Positions 34,666-44,439 of a stretch of 64,000 nt of DNA are shown one piece after another; position 1 is the stretch's first letter, and the number at the start of each line of letters is the position of its first letter. This DNA is from Elmis aenea (lineage: Eukaryota > Arthropoda > Insecta > Coleoptera > Elmidae). Below the pieces are notes generated by a model. That model made no database searches and had not been told where the DNA came from. It was given only the letters and a program-made list of their open reading frames with translations. The translations under genes were made by a program, and so were the position numbers. The stretch covers positions 54,336,108-54,400,107 of the forward strand of contig OX393577.1 of NCBI GenBank assembly GCA_947652605.1, read 5' to 3'.

Positions 34666-36048
34666 ATGCACACCAGGTCAAAAAGTACTGGCAGTTCTAT
34701 AATCAAAGTTACTCTAACTAACGATAGTACATCACCCTCGTTCAGGCCTCAGAACAACAGCACCGAAATACATAGTGAAAACACACCAGGTTGCAGCACT
34801 GAAAATCCGAGGACGCCAAGTAGTGAATTTACAAATTCGAACGTTTTTGAATCCGGAAGAAAATTAACAAGAACCCCTCCAACAAGCCCTATTCCTAGCA
34901 CCGGCAATCGCGACATAATTACTGATCCAACAACAGATATTCTCATTGTTGCTAACGCTACAGACACAAGAATCCGCAAGATGGACGCTAATACGACAAT
35001 CCAAGAAGCCGTAGAAGCTGGAAGATCAGCTGCAATACCAAAATTCATCTCACCTCCCACATTTGACCCATGCTGTACCAACCCAGTGACGTTTATCAGG
35101 AGCTATGAGCGGACAGCTATAGCAAACGGCTGGGGTAACGTATATAAGATCACGTATTTGGGTTCATTTTTAGAAAATGCGGGAAATGTGTGGTATACGA
35201 ATTATACTAGCAAAGCAGAAAACGCAAATAATAATTGGGAACAAATTGTAAAGGACTTTTTAACCGAATTTGGAGGAGAAAATCCATTAAGAAAAATGAA
35301 GTTCAAGTTAAACACCAGGCGTCAAGAGGAACACGAAGACATAAAAAGGTATTTTTACGATCTACAGGCACTGGCGTACGAAGTGGACCCCAACACAAGT
35401 GCAGAAGCCTTCCGAGAGCGATTTGAGAACGGACTACATCCCAGGTACTATGATACTTACTACCTTATGAGCAGTGCCAATATGTCTATGGCAGATCTCA
35501 AATCTCTGGTGCTGAAGCTTAGTGAACTTAGAGAACGTTCAGAGATGGCGCAGCTAACTCTACAAACATCATTCCTCACCTTGGGCAACAATGGACCAGC
35601 CTACCCTGGAAATAGACCAAATAACCCCAGAACAAATTCCAACGATTACCGAAGAAACGGAAATCGATGGCGTAATCAACGGTACAGCAGCCCCAGGCTA
35701 CCACGCACCCGAAGCCGCGATGGGCGACCTAGGTGTTATAACTGTAACAGAGTTGGACATCAGGCCAATTCCTGCTACCAGGAGTACCGGTCCAACTATC
35801 CTCAAGAATGGTCAAATAGAAGAGACGCTACACCCCCCAGACCATATCCACGAGATCAAGGCCGCCCAAGGAGTGTGGAAAGAAGAGAATATCGATGTAA
35901 TAGCCCTCAACCACAGTGGTCCAACAGAAGAGATGCCACGCCTACAAGAAACCCACGGGAACTTGACCGTCCAAGAAGTATAGAAAGAAGAGTGTCATTT
36001 ACACCTAACGAGATGACACCCCCAAACGCTCCAGGGCAACACGAATAA
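34666..36048 (+). CDS. gag: Gag polyprotein
   Basis: 460 codons from the first ATG at 34666; the frame is open 11 codons further upstream but only from a TTG. Residues about 140-295 form a retrotransposon Gag capsid domain: FIRSYERTAIANGWG, W-Y-T-N-Y, then F-K-L-N-T-R-R-Q and Y-F-Y-D-L-Q-A-L-A-Y-E. A zinc knuckle of the form C-x2-C-x4-H-x4-C sits at residues 357-370 (CYNC...GHQ...C). The C-terminus is basic, rich in R, P and N, and holds two imperfect copies of a WSNRRDATP-x(n)-RPRS-x-ERR unit. Gag should assemble particles and package RNA through the knuckle. The stop codon lies 27 bases after a -1 slip site, and the pol frame overlaps the last 40 nt. Confidence 0.93.
   Translation: MHTRSKSTGSSIIKVTLTNDSTSPSFRPQNNSTEIHSENTPGCSTENPRTPSSEFTNSNVFESGRKLTRTPPTSPIPSTGNRDIITDPTTDILIVANATDTRIRKMDANTTIQEAVEAGRSAAIPKFISPPTFDPCCTNPVTFIRSYERTAIANGWGNVYKITYLGSFLENAGNVWYTNYTSKAENANNNWEQIVKDFLTEFGGENPLRKMKFKLNTRRQEEHEDIKRYFYDLQALAYEVDPNTSAEAFRERFENGLHPRYYDTYYLMSSANMSMADLKSLVLKLSELRERSEMAQLTLQTSFLTLGNNGPAYPGNRPNNPRTNSNDYRRNGNRWRNQRYSSPRLPRTRSRDGRPRCYNCNRVGHQANSCYQEYRSNYPQEWSNRRDATPPRPYPRDQGRPRSVERREYRCNSPQPQWSNRRDATPTRNPRELDRPRSIERRVSFTPNEMTPPNAPGQHE
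36009..36048 (+). promoter_or_regulatory. gag-pol overlap with -1 slippery heptamer CCCAAAC
   Basis: The pol frame is open from just after a TAA at 36006-36008; gag ends at 36048. CCCAAAC at 36021-36027 has the X-XXY-YYZ form in the gag register, so a -1 slip there leads into pol. No stop follows in pol before 39645. A downstream stem or pseudoknot was not established by eye. Confidence 0.75.
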
Positions 36049-39000
36049 AGAAGCCGGATGTTGCCCCCTCCCTCATCCCCCAGACAAACGGCTGTCAAAT
36101 CTTAACGGTAGAAGGTACAATTAATCATAGGTTAACGGATATAGTTTTAGACACTGGCGCCACTAAAAATGTCGTAAGCATGGACTACGTCAAGAATATA
36201 AAAGAATTAAGCAAACCTGAGATGCTACAGACCGCTGGTGGTCATCGAGTCACAGTCCTAGGAGAAGCCCATTTGCAGCTAACAATTGGTGGAATGTATA
36301 GTAACTGCAAGGCGTTGGTGATAGAAAGGTCTCCAAAACCGCTCATTTTAGGCACCCAGTTTTTAAAAGACCACAACGCAGTCATTGATTTTGCTAAAGG
36401 TATGCTAGAACTTAGCACCACGTCCAAAAAAGTTACCCTTAACATTTGGAAAAATGGTCCATATGATAACTGTTACCTAGCGATGGAGCCAACACATGCC
36501 GAAAAAAGTGAAGTCGAAGAATACCACAAGCTAATGCTGAAGAAAGACTACATACTTACCAAGGATGTGGAAATCTCCGTCTCATTGATAACCAAAGATA
36601 CAACCCCCAAGAACACAACTTGGGAGTTTTTGCCCAATGAAAAATTTTTGGTCCCTAGGGGGCTCGCATTTAGCAGTAAACCGATCCCAAAGGAAGATGG
36701 CCTGGAAGTAAAATTAATCTCTAAATCAGTGGTACCAAAAGTATTGTTCGCAGGTACAGCACTAGGCTATCTACACCCTCTACCCACAACAAATGAGAAC
36801 GACGAGATCTTGTGCACAATGAATTCGACTAACCCCAAGAAGATAGATCATCAAATAAACAAGGAATTACCAACCCAACAGCATGAACAGCTTAAAGAAT
36901 TGTTAAGGAAGTACGAGGACGTCTTTGCCGTCACCACTCACGAACTTGGCCTCACCAACGTCACAGAACACGACATTGATGTTCAAAGGGCAGCCCCTGT
37001 CAAATCTAGACCATATAAAATCTCCCACAAAGAAAGAGAACTGGTGAGTGATCAAATAAACGAAATGTTGCAGCACAACATTATAAGACCTAGCCAGTCA
37101 CCATGGGCCAGTCCAGTGGTACTTGTCAAAAAAAAGGATAAAGGTACAAGGTTCTGCGTGGACTACAGAAAACTCAACGAAGTTACTAAAAAATCTAGCT
37201 ACAACAGTTCCAACATAGAAGACATGCTTACATACCTCGGAGGAGCAAAATTCTTTTCAGTGCTGGATCTGCAGCAAAGCTATTACCAGGTACCTATCCG
37301 AGAAGAATGCAAGGAGTATACCGCTTTTCTTGCTCAAGGACACGGACTGTACGAGTTCAACGTACTTCCATTTGGCCTATGTAACGCGCCAGCTACCTTC
37401 CAGCATCTTGCAGACCAGGTATTCCAAGGTATGAAATGGTTGGAAGTCCTTGTCTACATGGACGACATCATCGTATTTTCCAACACCTTTGAGGAACATC
37501 TTCAACGTCTTCAAAAGGTGCTCCAAAGACTTCGCTCGGCAGGACTAACCCTAAAGCCCAGTAAATGTACCTATGCTCAGACGGAAGTCAAACTCCTTGG
37601 GTTCGTGGTCAATACAGAAGGCATAAAGTTGGACGAAGAAAAACTGGAAGCTATCCAGAAGTTTCCTACACCCAAGACAGTGAAACAAATCCAAAGTTTT
37701 ACTGGTCTTTGTAATTACTATCGGCGACACATAAATCAGTTTTCAGGAATTGCAAGACCCCTTTTCGAGGCTACAAAGAAAGAAACTGGATTCATATGGG
37801 GACCTGAACAGCAGGAGGCGTTTGAGACTTTAAAACAGAAGATGCTAACCGCACCCGTATTGGCCCACTTTAACCCACACAAAGGATGTGAACTCCGTAC
37901 AGATGCCTGTACCTCGGGACTAGGAGCCGTATTACTGCAGGAAGCCAACGATGGAACAATGCATCCAGTCGCCTACGCTAGTCGCAGCCTCACCAAGGCC
38001 GAAAAGAACTATACTATTTCAGAACTGGAAGCTCTTGCCGCAATCTGGAGTCTGCAGTACCTTCGCCATTTAATTTATGGGCGTCCTGTTAAGATCGTCA
38101 CAGACCATCATGCCTTGTGTTGGTTAAAAACACTAAAGGACGTCTCAGGAAGACTTGCGAGATGGGCAATAAAACTTTCCGAGTTCGACTATGGCATAGT
38201 GCACAAGAGTGGAAGAACCCACAAAGATGCTGACTGTTTATCCAGAAACCCTGTACGAGAAGGTACCCCAGCTGACGAAGTAGAAGCTAACGAAATCCCT
38301 ACGTACCTGCTGGACGAAATTAATATATGCAAACTACAAGAGGATGACCCGTCGATTAAAATTATTAAAAAAGCCATTCAAGATCCACAAAATCCCACAA
38401 TTACCATTGGAACTGCGAGAAGAGCAAAAAATTACCGAATCATAGAAGATATCGTTTATAAGAAAAGTTCCCATCCTTACGGTCTGCCCAAACTGCTCGT
38501 GATCCCTCAATCCTTGGTGCCAGAAATCCTGTTCTCCCATCACAGTGAGCCAACTTCAGGTCACTTAGGCATCACCAAGACACTGAAAAAAGTCAAGGAC
38601 CGGTACTATTGGGACGGACTTCAAAAAGACGTAGAGAAATTCGTCAAGGGGTGTCCAGACTGCCAAGCTAGAAAAGGACGAACCAACGTAAAACCCGCTG
38701 GTCTCTTGCAACCTATCCGCATCGCCACCCCATTTGAGAAAATTGGTATTGATCTATTAGGCCCCTTCAGAAAAAGCAAAAATGGAAAAACTATGATCGT
38801 CGTAGCAACGGACTACGCCACAAGATGGGTTGAAGCCAAAGCCCTTCCGAATGGTAAAGCTGGACCGGTGGCCCAATTCATCTTAGAAAATATTATCACC
38901 AGGCACGGCGTACCAAAACATATTCTTAGCGACAGAGGCAAGGTGTTTCAATCCCAGTTGGTGACTGAGCTGCTCAAAATCATGGGCGTGGTAAGTCAAT

Positions 39001-39647
39001 TTACCACTGCCTACCACCCGATGTGTAATGGCCTGACAGAGAGGTGTAATAAAACCATCACCGACATGCTGTCCATGTACACTAATACAGAGCAAACCGA
39101 TTGGGACCTCTACCTTCCTCATGTGACGTTCGCCTACAACACCTCAGAACAGGATACCACGAAGTTCTCCCCCTTCATGTTAGTGTATGGCAGGCAACCG
39201 ATCCTACCACCCGAAACCACCCTGATGCCCAGTGAAACTACAACGTCGGTAGATGACATCAGGGAGCGCGCCCTCGCCGTTCGAGCCCAGGCAGCTGAAA
39301 GGATCCACAAAAAACAAGACAGCGACAAGGTTAGATTCGACTCCAAGCACAGACATCTCGAATTTGAGCCAGGAGACCAAGTAAAAGTATTCACTCCCGT
39401 TAGGAAAGTAGGACGTAGCGAAAAACTCATGTTAAGATGGTTCGGCCCCTACTACATTACCAAGAAAATTGGAGAAGTGGACTATATGGTTCAAAAGGGT
39501 CCCACGGGCAAATCAAAACAAGAAGTTATTCACGTGAGTCGAATTCTGCCGTACCACGATCCCTGGTCACCCCAACTCGCCCAAACCAACCTCACACCAG
39601 AGTATGAGGACACAAACAACACTGGACTAAAACCTTTGAACACTTAG
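36009..39647 (+). CDS. pol: Pol polyprotein: protease, RT, RNase H, integrase
   Basis: About 1212 codons in the -1 frame relative to gag, expressed presumably by frameshifting; the first ATG (36180) lies after the protease active site and is not a likely start. Protease: D-T-G-A at residue 48 (36150) and a PLILGTQFL C-terminal strand. RT: F-S-V-L-D-L (motif A), LPFGLCNAPATFQ (motif B), YMDD at residue 483 (37455). The motif before A reads S-Y-N-S-S where most Gypsy RTs have Y-P-L-P. RNase H: R-T-D-A (D632), S-E-L-E-A, T-D-H-H. Integrase: HHCC zinc finger from about residue 844, catalytic D915, D975 and E1011 (DX35E spacing), and a C-terminal GPY/F module with RWFGPYY near 1145. All key residues are present, so the enzyme set looks functional. 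Ty3/Gypsy order confirms the family. Confidence 0.95.
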   Translation, partial: RDDTPKRSRATRIKKPDVAPSLIPQTNGCQILTVEGTINHRLTDIVLDTGATKNVVSMDYVKNIKELSKPEMLQTAGGHRVTVLGEAHLQLTIGGMYSNCKALVIERSPKPLILGTQFLKDHNAVIDFAKGMLELSTTSKKVTLNIWKNGPYDNCYLAMEPTHAEKSEVEEYHKLMLKKDYILTKDVEISVSLITKDTTPKNTTWEFLPNEKFLVPRGLAFSSKPIPKEDGLEVKLISKSVVPKVLFAGTALGYLHPLPTTNENDEILCTMNSTNPKKIDHQINKELPTQQHEQLKELLRKYEDVFAVTTHELGLTNVTEHDIDVQRAAPVKSRPYKISHKERELVSDQINEMLQHNIIRPSQSPWASPVVLVKKKDKGTRFCVDYRKLNEVTKKSSYNSSNIEDMLTYLGGAKFFSVLDLQQSYYQVPIREECKEYTAFLAQGHGLYEFNVLPFGLCNAPATFQHLADQVFQGMKWLEVLVYMDDIIVFSNTFEEHLQRLQKVLQRLRSAGLTLKPSKCTYAQTEVKLLGFVVNTEGIKLDEEKLEAIQKFPTPKTVKQIQSFTGLCNYYRRHINQFSGIARPLFEATKKETGFIWGPEQQEAFETLKQKMLTAPVLAHFNPHKGCELRTDACTSGLGAVLLQEANDGTMHPVAYASRSLTKAEKNYTISELEALAAIWSLQYLRHLIYGRPVKIVTDHHALCWLKTLKDVSGRLARWAIKLSEFDYGIVHKSGRTHKDADCLSRNPVREGTPADEVEANEIPTYLLDEINICKLQEDDPSIKIIKKAIQDPQNPTITIGTARRAKNYRIIEDIVYKKSSHPYGLPKLLVIPQSLVPEILFSHHSEPTSGHLGITKTLKKVKDRYYWDGLQKDVEKFVKGCPDCQARKGRTNVKPAGLLQPIRIATPFEKIGIDLLGPFRKSKNGKTMIVVATDYATRWVEAKALPNGKAGPVAQFILENIITRHGVPKHILSDRGKVFQSQLVTELLKIMGVVSQFTTAYHPMCNGLTERCNKTITDMLSMYTNTEQTDWDLYLPHVTFAYNTSEQDTTKFSPFMLVYGRQPILPPETTLMPSETTTSVDDIRERALAVRAQAAERIHKKQDSDKVRFDSKHRHLEFEPGDQVKVFTPVRKVGRSEKLMLRWFGPYYITKKIGEVDYMVQKGPTGKSKQEVIHVSRILPYHDPWSPQLAQTNLTPEYEDTNNTGLKPLNT

Positions 39648-39651
39648 TTAA

Positions 39652-39884
39652 GTGCTGTTAAGTGTTAGAGTGTTAGTGGCGCGAGTTAAAGATTAATTTT
39701 ATTGACTTATTTGTGTGAAAAAAACATTTACTAGGTTAAGATAGGTTAGGATATTTTTTCTAATGTAATTGGTTTGTCTCTCCCATTGGTGCATAGGGTT
39801 TTAAGGCAAGCAGTACACCAGTAACTTTTTTTTTCTTTCTCCATTGTGGTAAGAATAGTTTTTACCGTACTTATTTGTTGCAAG
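39652..39884 (+). other. pol-env junction with candidate env splice acceptor
   Basis: The 237 bases between pol and the env exon hold a T-rich tract (39827-39838 and onward). Of the AG dinucleotides after the last in-frame stop (39856-39858), only the one at 39883-39884 (TTGTTGCAAG/G) leaves the env frame in phase with the LTR donor at 34126. AGs at 39858, 39907, 39927 and 39934 are out of phase. Confidence 0.5.
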
Positions 39885-42051
39885 GTTAATACACGCGGAA
39901 ATACAAGCCTCCCGATTACCCGTGCAGGTAACAGCTGGAGCATTTTGGCGACCCCTTCCTAAGACAGTGACATACGAAGCAACCATTCCGCTGACATATC
40001 ACACGAAGTGGAACCCTGGTCAGCAAACACTCGTCGACATACCAAAGGACCCGCACTGTGTAAACAACACAACTTCAGAATGCGTAATCATCAGAAGCCT
40101 CGAAAAATTGACAACCGCATACAGTAATGAATTTTCAATCATCCAAAGAGCGTGGGACATCACTTACCAAGAAGACAACCGTCAAAATGGTCACTCTAAA
40201 TCCACAAGACAAAAACGTTCCTTGGACTTCCTGGGAGAAGGGTTAAATTGGTGCTGCGGGGTAGCAACCCAACGCAAATTGGACTCCCTAGAAATGGATC
40301 AAGAACAGCTACGCCTACAACTGAACAAAATCAACGGCGGACTAACAGAAGCTCTTCAAACTATCGGTCAGGACTCCAAAAAATTTATGGAGTACGAAAA
40401 CCAAGTCGCATCGACTTTCCAAAGCATGGACAACCTGTTACACTTCATGGACAAAGAAAATAAACAATTCATGGATGCGGTCAGTAAGAAAACTGAAACT
40501 GAATCAAAAACCATCGTAAGAAGCTTGTTACAGTCATTTGGCAATCTTAAAAGAATAATTGCCCTAACAAGAGCAATAAAGGCGAACAACATTATAAACT
40601 CATGTAAGCAAAACCAAATACCTGTAAATGCGATCGACATCAGCGTTTTGCGGCACGACCTTCAAAACCTAGAACAAGAAATTGGATCAGCCCAGCAAGG
40701 ACTGGCAATACCCTTGCATGACATAGCTCGCTACTACCAGTTAACGATATGCGATTGCACCTTTGTCAACCAGGAACTTGTCATCCACATTAAGGTTCCG
40801 ATCACCCACCGAACAGGAACCTGGCAACTACACGAACTCATCACGGCGCCCTTTGCTTGGCTAAATCAAACGTGCTCCATCCAACACGAGAGCACATACC
40901 TAGCAGTGAAAACCACCAAAGGTTCCACCCCTCATCTAAGATCTGTATCTGGAGCAGGTCTTCACCAATGTCGGCCCTACCACGACCAACTGTGCTACAT
41001 ACCGAGGTTCTCTTCCAGCGCGCTATACGGCCCGGTATGCGCTAATAAACTGTACAGGGGTGCCACAGTCGAGGAACTCAGCCACCACTGCCAGATGAGC
41101 TGTCACGCATCCACAGCTATGGTCATCACGGAAATCCAAGAAGAAGTGTACCTAGTAGCTCATCCACCAGACAATACCATTGTGAGGTGCATCAACTACA
41201 CAGAAGAAATTCCATCCAACGTCTCTCTTCAACCCGGGGCACTACAGATCCACCTCCCATGTAGCTGTCAGCTGGAAGTAAAGACGGAAGTCATAATTCC
41301 GTACCGATATCCTTGTGATTGGGACACCCCGAATCAGGCAAAAATTCTCCACCTCCTCCCTGCCGTTTGGTCCAACCTAAAATCCCTGGTCATTAACCCG
41401 GTTACCATAAGGTACAGCCCCCCGACCTACAATAACCTTTCCGAATGCCTTAATTCCAACTGGACAATGCACATCCCCCACCTAAATCTAACTAGTTCCC
41501 AAGACACCTTTAAAGCCATCAAGGATATCATCCAAGAAACAGCGCAAACATCCCCCAGTAAATATCATGAGCACCACAATAGCCTACTGTTGATATGGAA
41601 TACAGTCCTATCAGTATGTGTCGCATACATACTGTTCAAACAAAGAATACCGGTAGTCCTGACCACAACGCCAGGAGCCTCGGGGAGCCCAGACGTCCTA
41701 CACCACGAAATTATCTTTCACAGTACTTGGTTACTGTTAACCATGTTTATGGCCGCGCTCATCATATGGGGCCTATTTAAAATATACCTACGCCGTCAGG
41801 AATCAAGAAGGAGGGTCCGCACCAACCAGACTAAGGGAAACAAATTTACACAAAATGGGGACAATACACAGATGTCCCAACCTGCCCAGGCGCCAAGGAA
41901 AACGACGCTGAGAGCAGCGAGATCAGAGAGCTGCGTTCAAGGAATGCAGCACACAATCCAACTAAACGACAAAGACGGTCTTCTGTCCATGCCTCATGGG
42001 AAAAATTTAAGTATAAGTATTCGAGCTGGATCGGATTATGAAGAAGCATAA
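39885..42051 (+). CDS. env: Env glycoprotein, baculovirus F/errantivirus type (second exon)
   Basis: About 722 codons open to a TAA at 42049. No ATG lies near the start (the frame is open from 39859 and the first ATG falls after the cleavage site), so the start codon must come from an upstream exon. A furin-type RQKR lies at 40207-40218, followed directly by a hydrophobic, glycine-containing fusion-peptide-like stretch and a long helical heptad-like region. This gives a small N-terminal and a large C-terminal subunit, as in baculovirus F proteins and insect errantivirus Env. N-glycosylation sequons (N-T-T, N-Q-T, N-Y-T, N-V-S, N-L-S, N-W-T, N-L-T) and many cysteines mark an ectodomain. Two hydrophobic segments near the C-terminus (about 41590-41640 and 41722-41790) precede a basic tail; relatives usually have one membrane anchor. 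Function would be membrane fusion for particle entry. No stop or frameshift is seen in this exon. Confidence 0.85.
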
Positions 42052-42466
42052 TGCCCCATCGCGGGTCCACATGCGGAATCACTCTCTTAGTCCGTGATGC
42101 CTGCAAGAGAGTGAGAGCCAGCTTCCGCAGCGTGCCGATTTTTTCTTGTTTAGGCAGTAGGCAAAATAAGAGGCAAAGGCATCACCACGTAGTTGGGACA
42201 GAAGAACCTAGTCGTCAAATAAGGCCTACAGTATGAGCAAATTAATTGCTAACGTATTATTGTTTTTTCTCTAAATATTTTTTTAAATTTTAACTTGCAA
42301 CGGTAATAAGTTTATTTTTATTTCATTTAAGTTTCACGTAAGGTTTACTGCTTGTTCAGATATTGCGATAGGTTAGTTTCTAGGTCAAGTAATTCTATAT
42401 TCTAATGTTATTGTTTTGTTACAGATAAGGGAATGCGTTACCAAGCATATTCACTTCATTGCCCGC

Positions 42467-42504
<38 letters not shown>

Positions 42505-42547
42505 CAAAATTAAAGCTGTGGGTCCAGCTTTTCGAAAGAAGGTGTTA
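42052..42547 (+). other. Region between env and 3' LTR, with a 37-T run
   Basis: Non-coding. An uninterrupted run of 37 T occupies 42468-42504, directly before the purine tract. Such a homopolymer is unusual in the 3' part of a Gypsy element and its length may be an assembly estimate. Confidence 0.7.
42534..42542 (+). promoter_or_regulatory. Polypurine tract GAAAGAAGG
   Basis: A purine run 5 bases upstream of the 3' LTR's TGTCAC. The intervening TGTTA is absent from the left flank of the 5' LTR, so either priming is displaced or the left end lost five bases at integration. Confidence 0.6.
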
Positions 42548-43190
42548 TGTCACATTAGTATTTTATTAGTATTTTTCCAAATTTATTTTATTCGATTACT
42601 TTTATAAGTTCATTACCTTCGCTTAATCGTTCGATGATGTACTATAACAGCTCAGCGTAATTCATGCAATTCTGCAAGCGCGACATTCCTGATGCTAGGA
42701 TTACGCTGAGTTGCCGACCCAAGCGTGGTAACGCACTCCGGAAATAATACGTCGATCTACAGGCTTGTTGAGTCAGGGAATAAATCAATATAAATAGATC
42801 AATTAAATTCTGAGAGGGCAGTCTAGTTTGGGACTCAAATTGCGAAGTGCCGTTCGCGACCAAAGGGAAAGCCCTCTCAGAATGGAGAAGTCCCTGACCC
42901 AGCAAGCGCTGATAACGATTGTATTATTGTAAGTAATTTATGTATTTAACGTTGTTTCACTTTAAGTTCCGATTTATGTTTTGTATCCTAGTGTATCCTA
43001 GTTGTGCTTTAATTTAATAAACGTTTTAAGTTTACTTATAGGATTTCATTCGCACATTCTCTTGAATGTTCCATATTCTCTTACAGATCAGTGCTATTCC
43101 ATTTCAGATCCGGTCACCTTGCTCCGAGTTTAATTGACATTGATTATTATGAATAATCAATTAATAATAGTTACGAAGCCAATCGTAACA
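42548..43190 (+). repeat. 3' LTR
   Basis: 643 bp, matching the 5' LTR base for base as far as I can read. TATA box at 42789-42797, donor GTAAGT at 42929, AATAAA at 43016-43021. Followed by the ATAT duplication. Confidence 0.96.
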
Positions 43191-43194
43191 ATAT

Positions 43195-43428
43195 AGAGGT
43201 TATTTATTGCGTTGATTATACGGACTTCAAATATCACGCAAATTGTATGAAAATTTGTATCACAATTTTGTATTGTACCATCGCCATCTGTTTGTAAAGG
43301 TGATAAAACGGAATATACATTAAACAGATTTCATATATTCCAGCTCAATCTAGTGGACGCCAAAATACTGCAACACATGTTGGACGCCACATGGATAGTG
43401 AGATGTATATATATATATATATATTATA
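43195..43428. other. Short spacer with (AT)n and GGACGCCAC motifs
   Basis: TGGACGCCACATGG (43380) next to an (AT)n run (43405-43426) mirrors 29527-29610 in inverted orientation. The pair may be the ends of one more element that encloses the LTR retroelement. Confidence 0.35.
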
Positions 43429-44326
43429 CAGCGTCATTCAAAAAGTCTGCAACAAATGGAATTTTTTTTTATTATTAATTTCAAAAAAATTTATTCCTGA
43501 TAAAAGTTTGTGCATGGTTTAAAACTAATTTAAGGGGGAAAAAAGTTTGATAAAAAGTCATAGAACACTAAATTTTACCGATTTTTAAAATATTCGCAAG
43601 TGTAAAGGGCCCTTATTTTAAGAGTTACAAAAAAAATGTGTAGGAAAAAGTTATGTAGAATCCAAAAATAAGTCTAGATTTAAATTTTGACGGTCAAATT
43701 CAAATTTTTATTTTTTAAGAAATTTTAACATTCAAAAAGTCTGCAACAAATGGAAAAGTTTTTTATTATCGATTTTTCTGAAAATTTTATTCTTAATGAA
43801 AGTTGGTATATGGTCTAAATCTAATTTTAAGATGAAAAAAAGTTTGATAAAAGTCATATGACACTAGATTTTAGTGGCTTTTTGATTTTTTGAATGTTAA
43901 AATTTCGTAAAGAATAAAAATTAGAATTGACCCCTCAGAATTTAAACCCAGCTCGGTTTTTAGATTCTTAATAACTCACTTCCATATAAATAAAATTTTC
44001 CATTTGTTGCAGAGTTTTTTAATGTTCAAATTTCTTAAAAAATAAAAATTGAAATTTAACCGTTAAAATTTAAATCTAGCCTTATTTCGGGATTCTTAAA
44101 AACCCCTTCCATATTTTTCTTTTGTATCTCTTAAAATAAGGGTACTTTACTCTTGCAAATATTTCAAAAATCGCTAATATCTAGTGTCATATGACTTTTT
44201 ATCAAACTTTTTTTCATCTTAAAATTGCTTTTAGACCATGCACCAACTTTTATCAAGAATAAAATTTTCTGAGAAAAAAAAATAATATTTTTTTTTCATT
44301 TGTTGCAGACTTTTTGAATGACGCTG
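43429..44326. mobile_element. Foldback MITE, TA duplication, CAGCGTCATTC ends
   Basis: Ends TA-CAGCGTCATTCAAAAAGTCT and AGACTTTTTGAATGACGCTG-TA, followed by GCAACAAATGG and its inverse. The ACATTCAAAAAGTCTGCAAC motif is repeated internally near 43730 and, inverted and degenerate, near 44005-44030. Arms extend over several hundred bases. Non-coding. Confidence 0.85.
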
Positions 44327-44439
44327 TACCTATATTAATAATCTCCTAAAAATAAAATGATTTTTAAAAAATCTATCGTTAATCTAATTTTCAAACGATA
44401 TTTTACTGCCCTTTTAAGTAACCTGAATGTTAAAAAAAA

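Larger units (their letters stand above)
33745..43190 (+). mobile_element. Complete env-bearing Gypsy/errantivirus-like LTR retroelement
   Basis: A 9446-bp element with two 643-bp LTRs (TGTCAC...GTAACA), 4-bp ATAT target duplication (33741-33744 and 43191-43194), gag, pol and env. The LTRs look identical when read side by side, and gag, pol and the second env exon have no internal stop. Both points indicate a very recent insertion. Env layout follows the baculovirus F/errantivirus type. Unlike classical Drosophila errantiviruses, gag retains a CCHC knuckle. Confidence 0.95.

Noticed and set aside
35591..35983. 130-codon frame overlapping gag
   Set aside because: A shadow of the gag coding region in another frame, without a recognisable domain.
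36180..36182. ATG as the start of pol
   Set aside because: It lies after the protease DTGA motif; the frame is open from 36009 and overlaps gag with a slip site.
39922..39924. GTG as env start
   Set aside because: Not a plausible eukaryotic start. The env frame is open further upstream to 39859 and splicing gives a better explanation.
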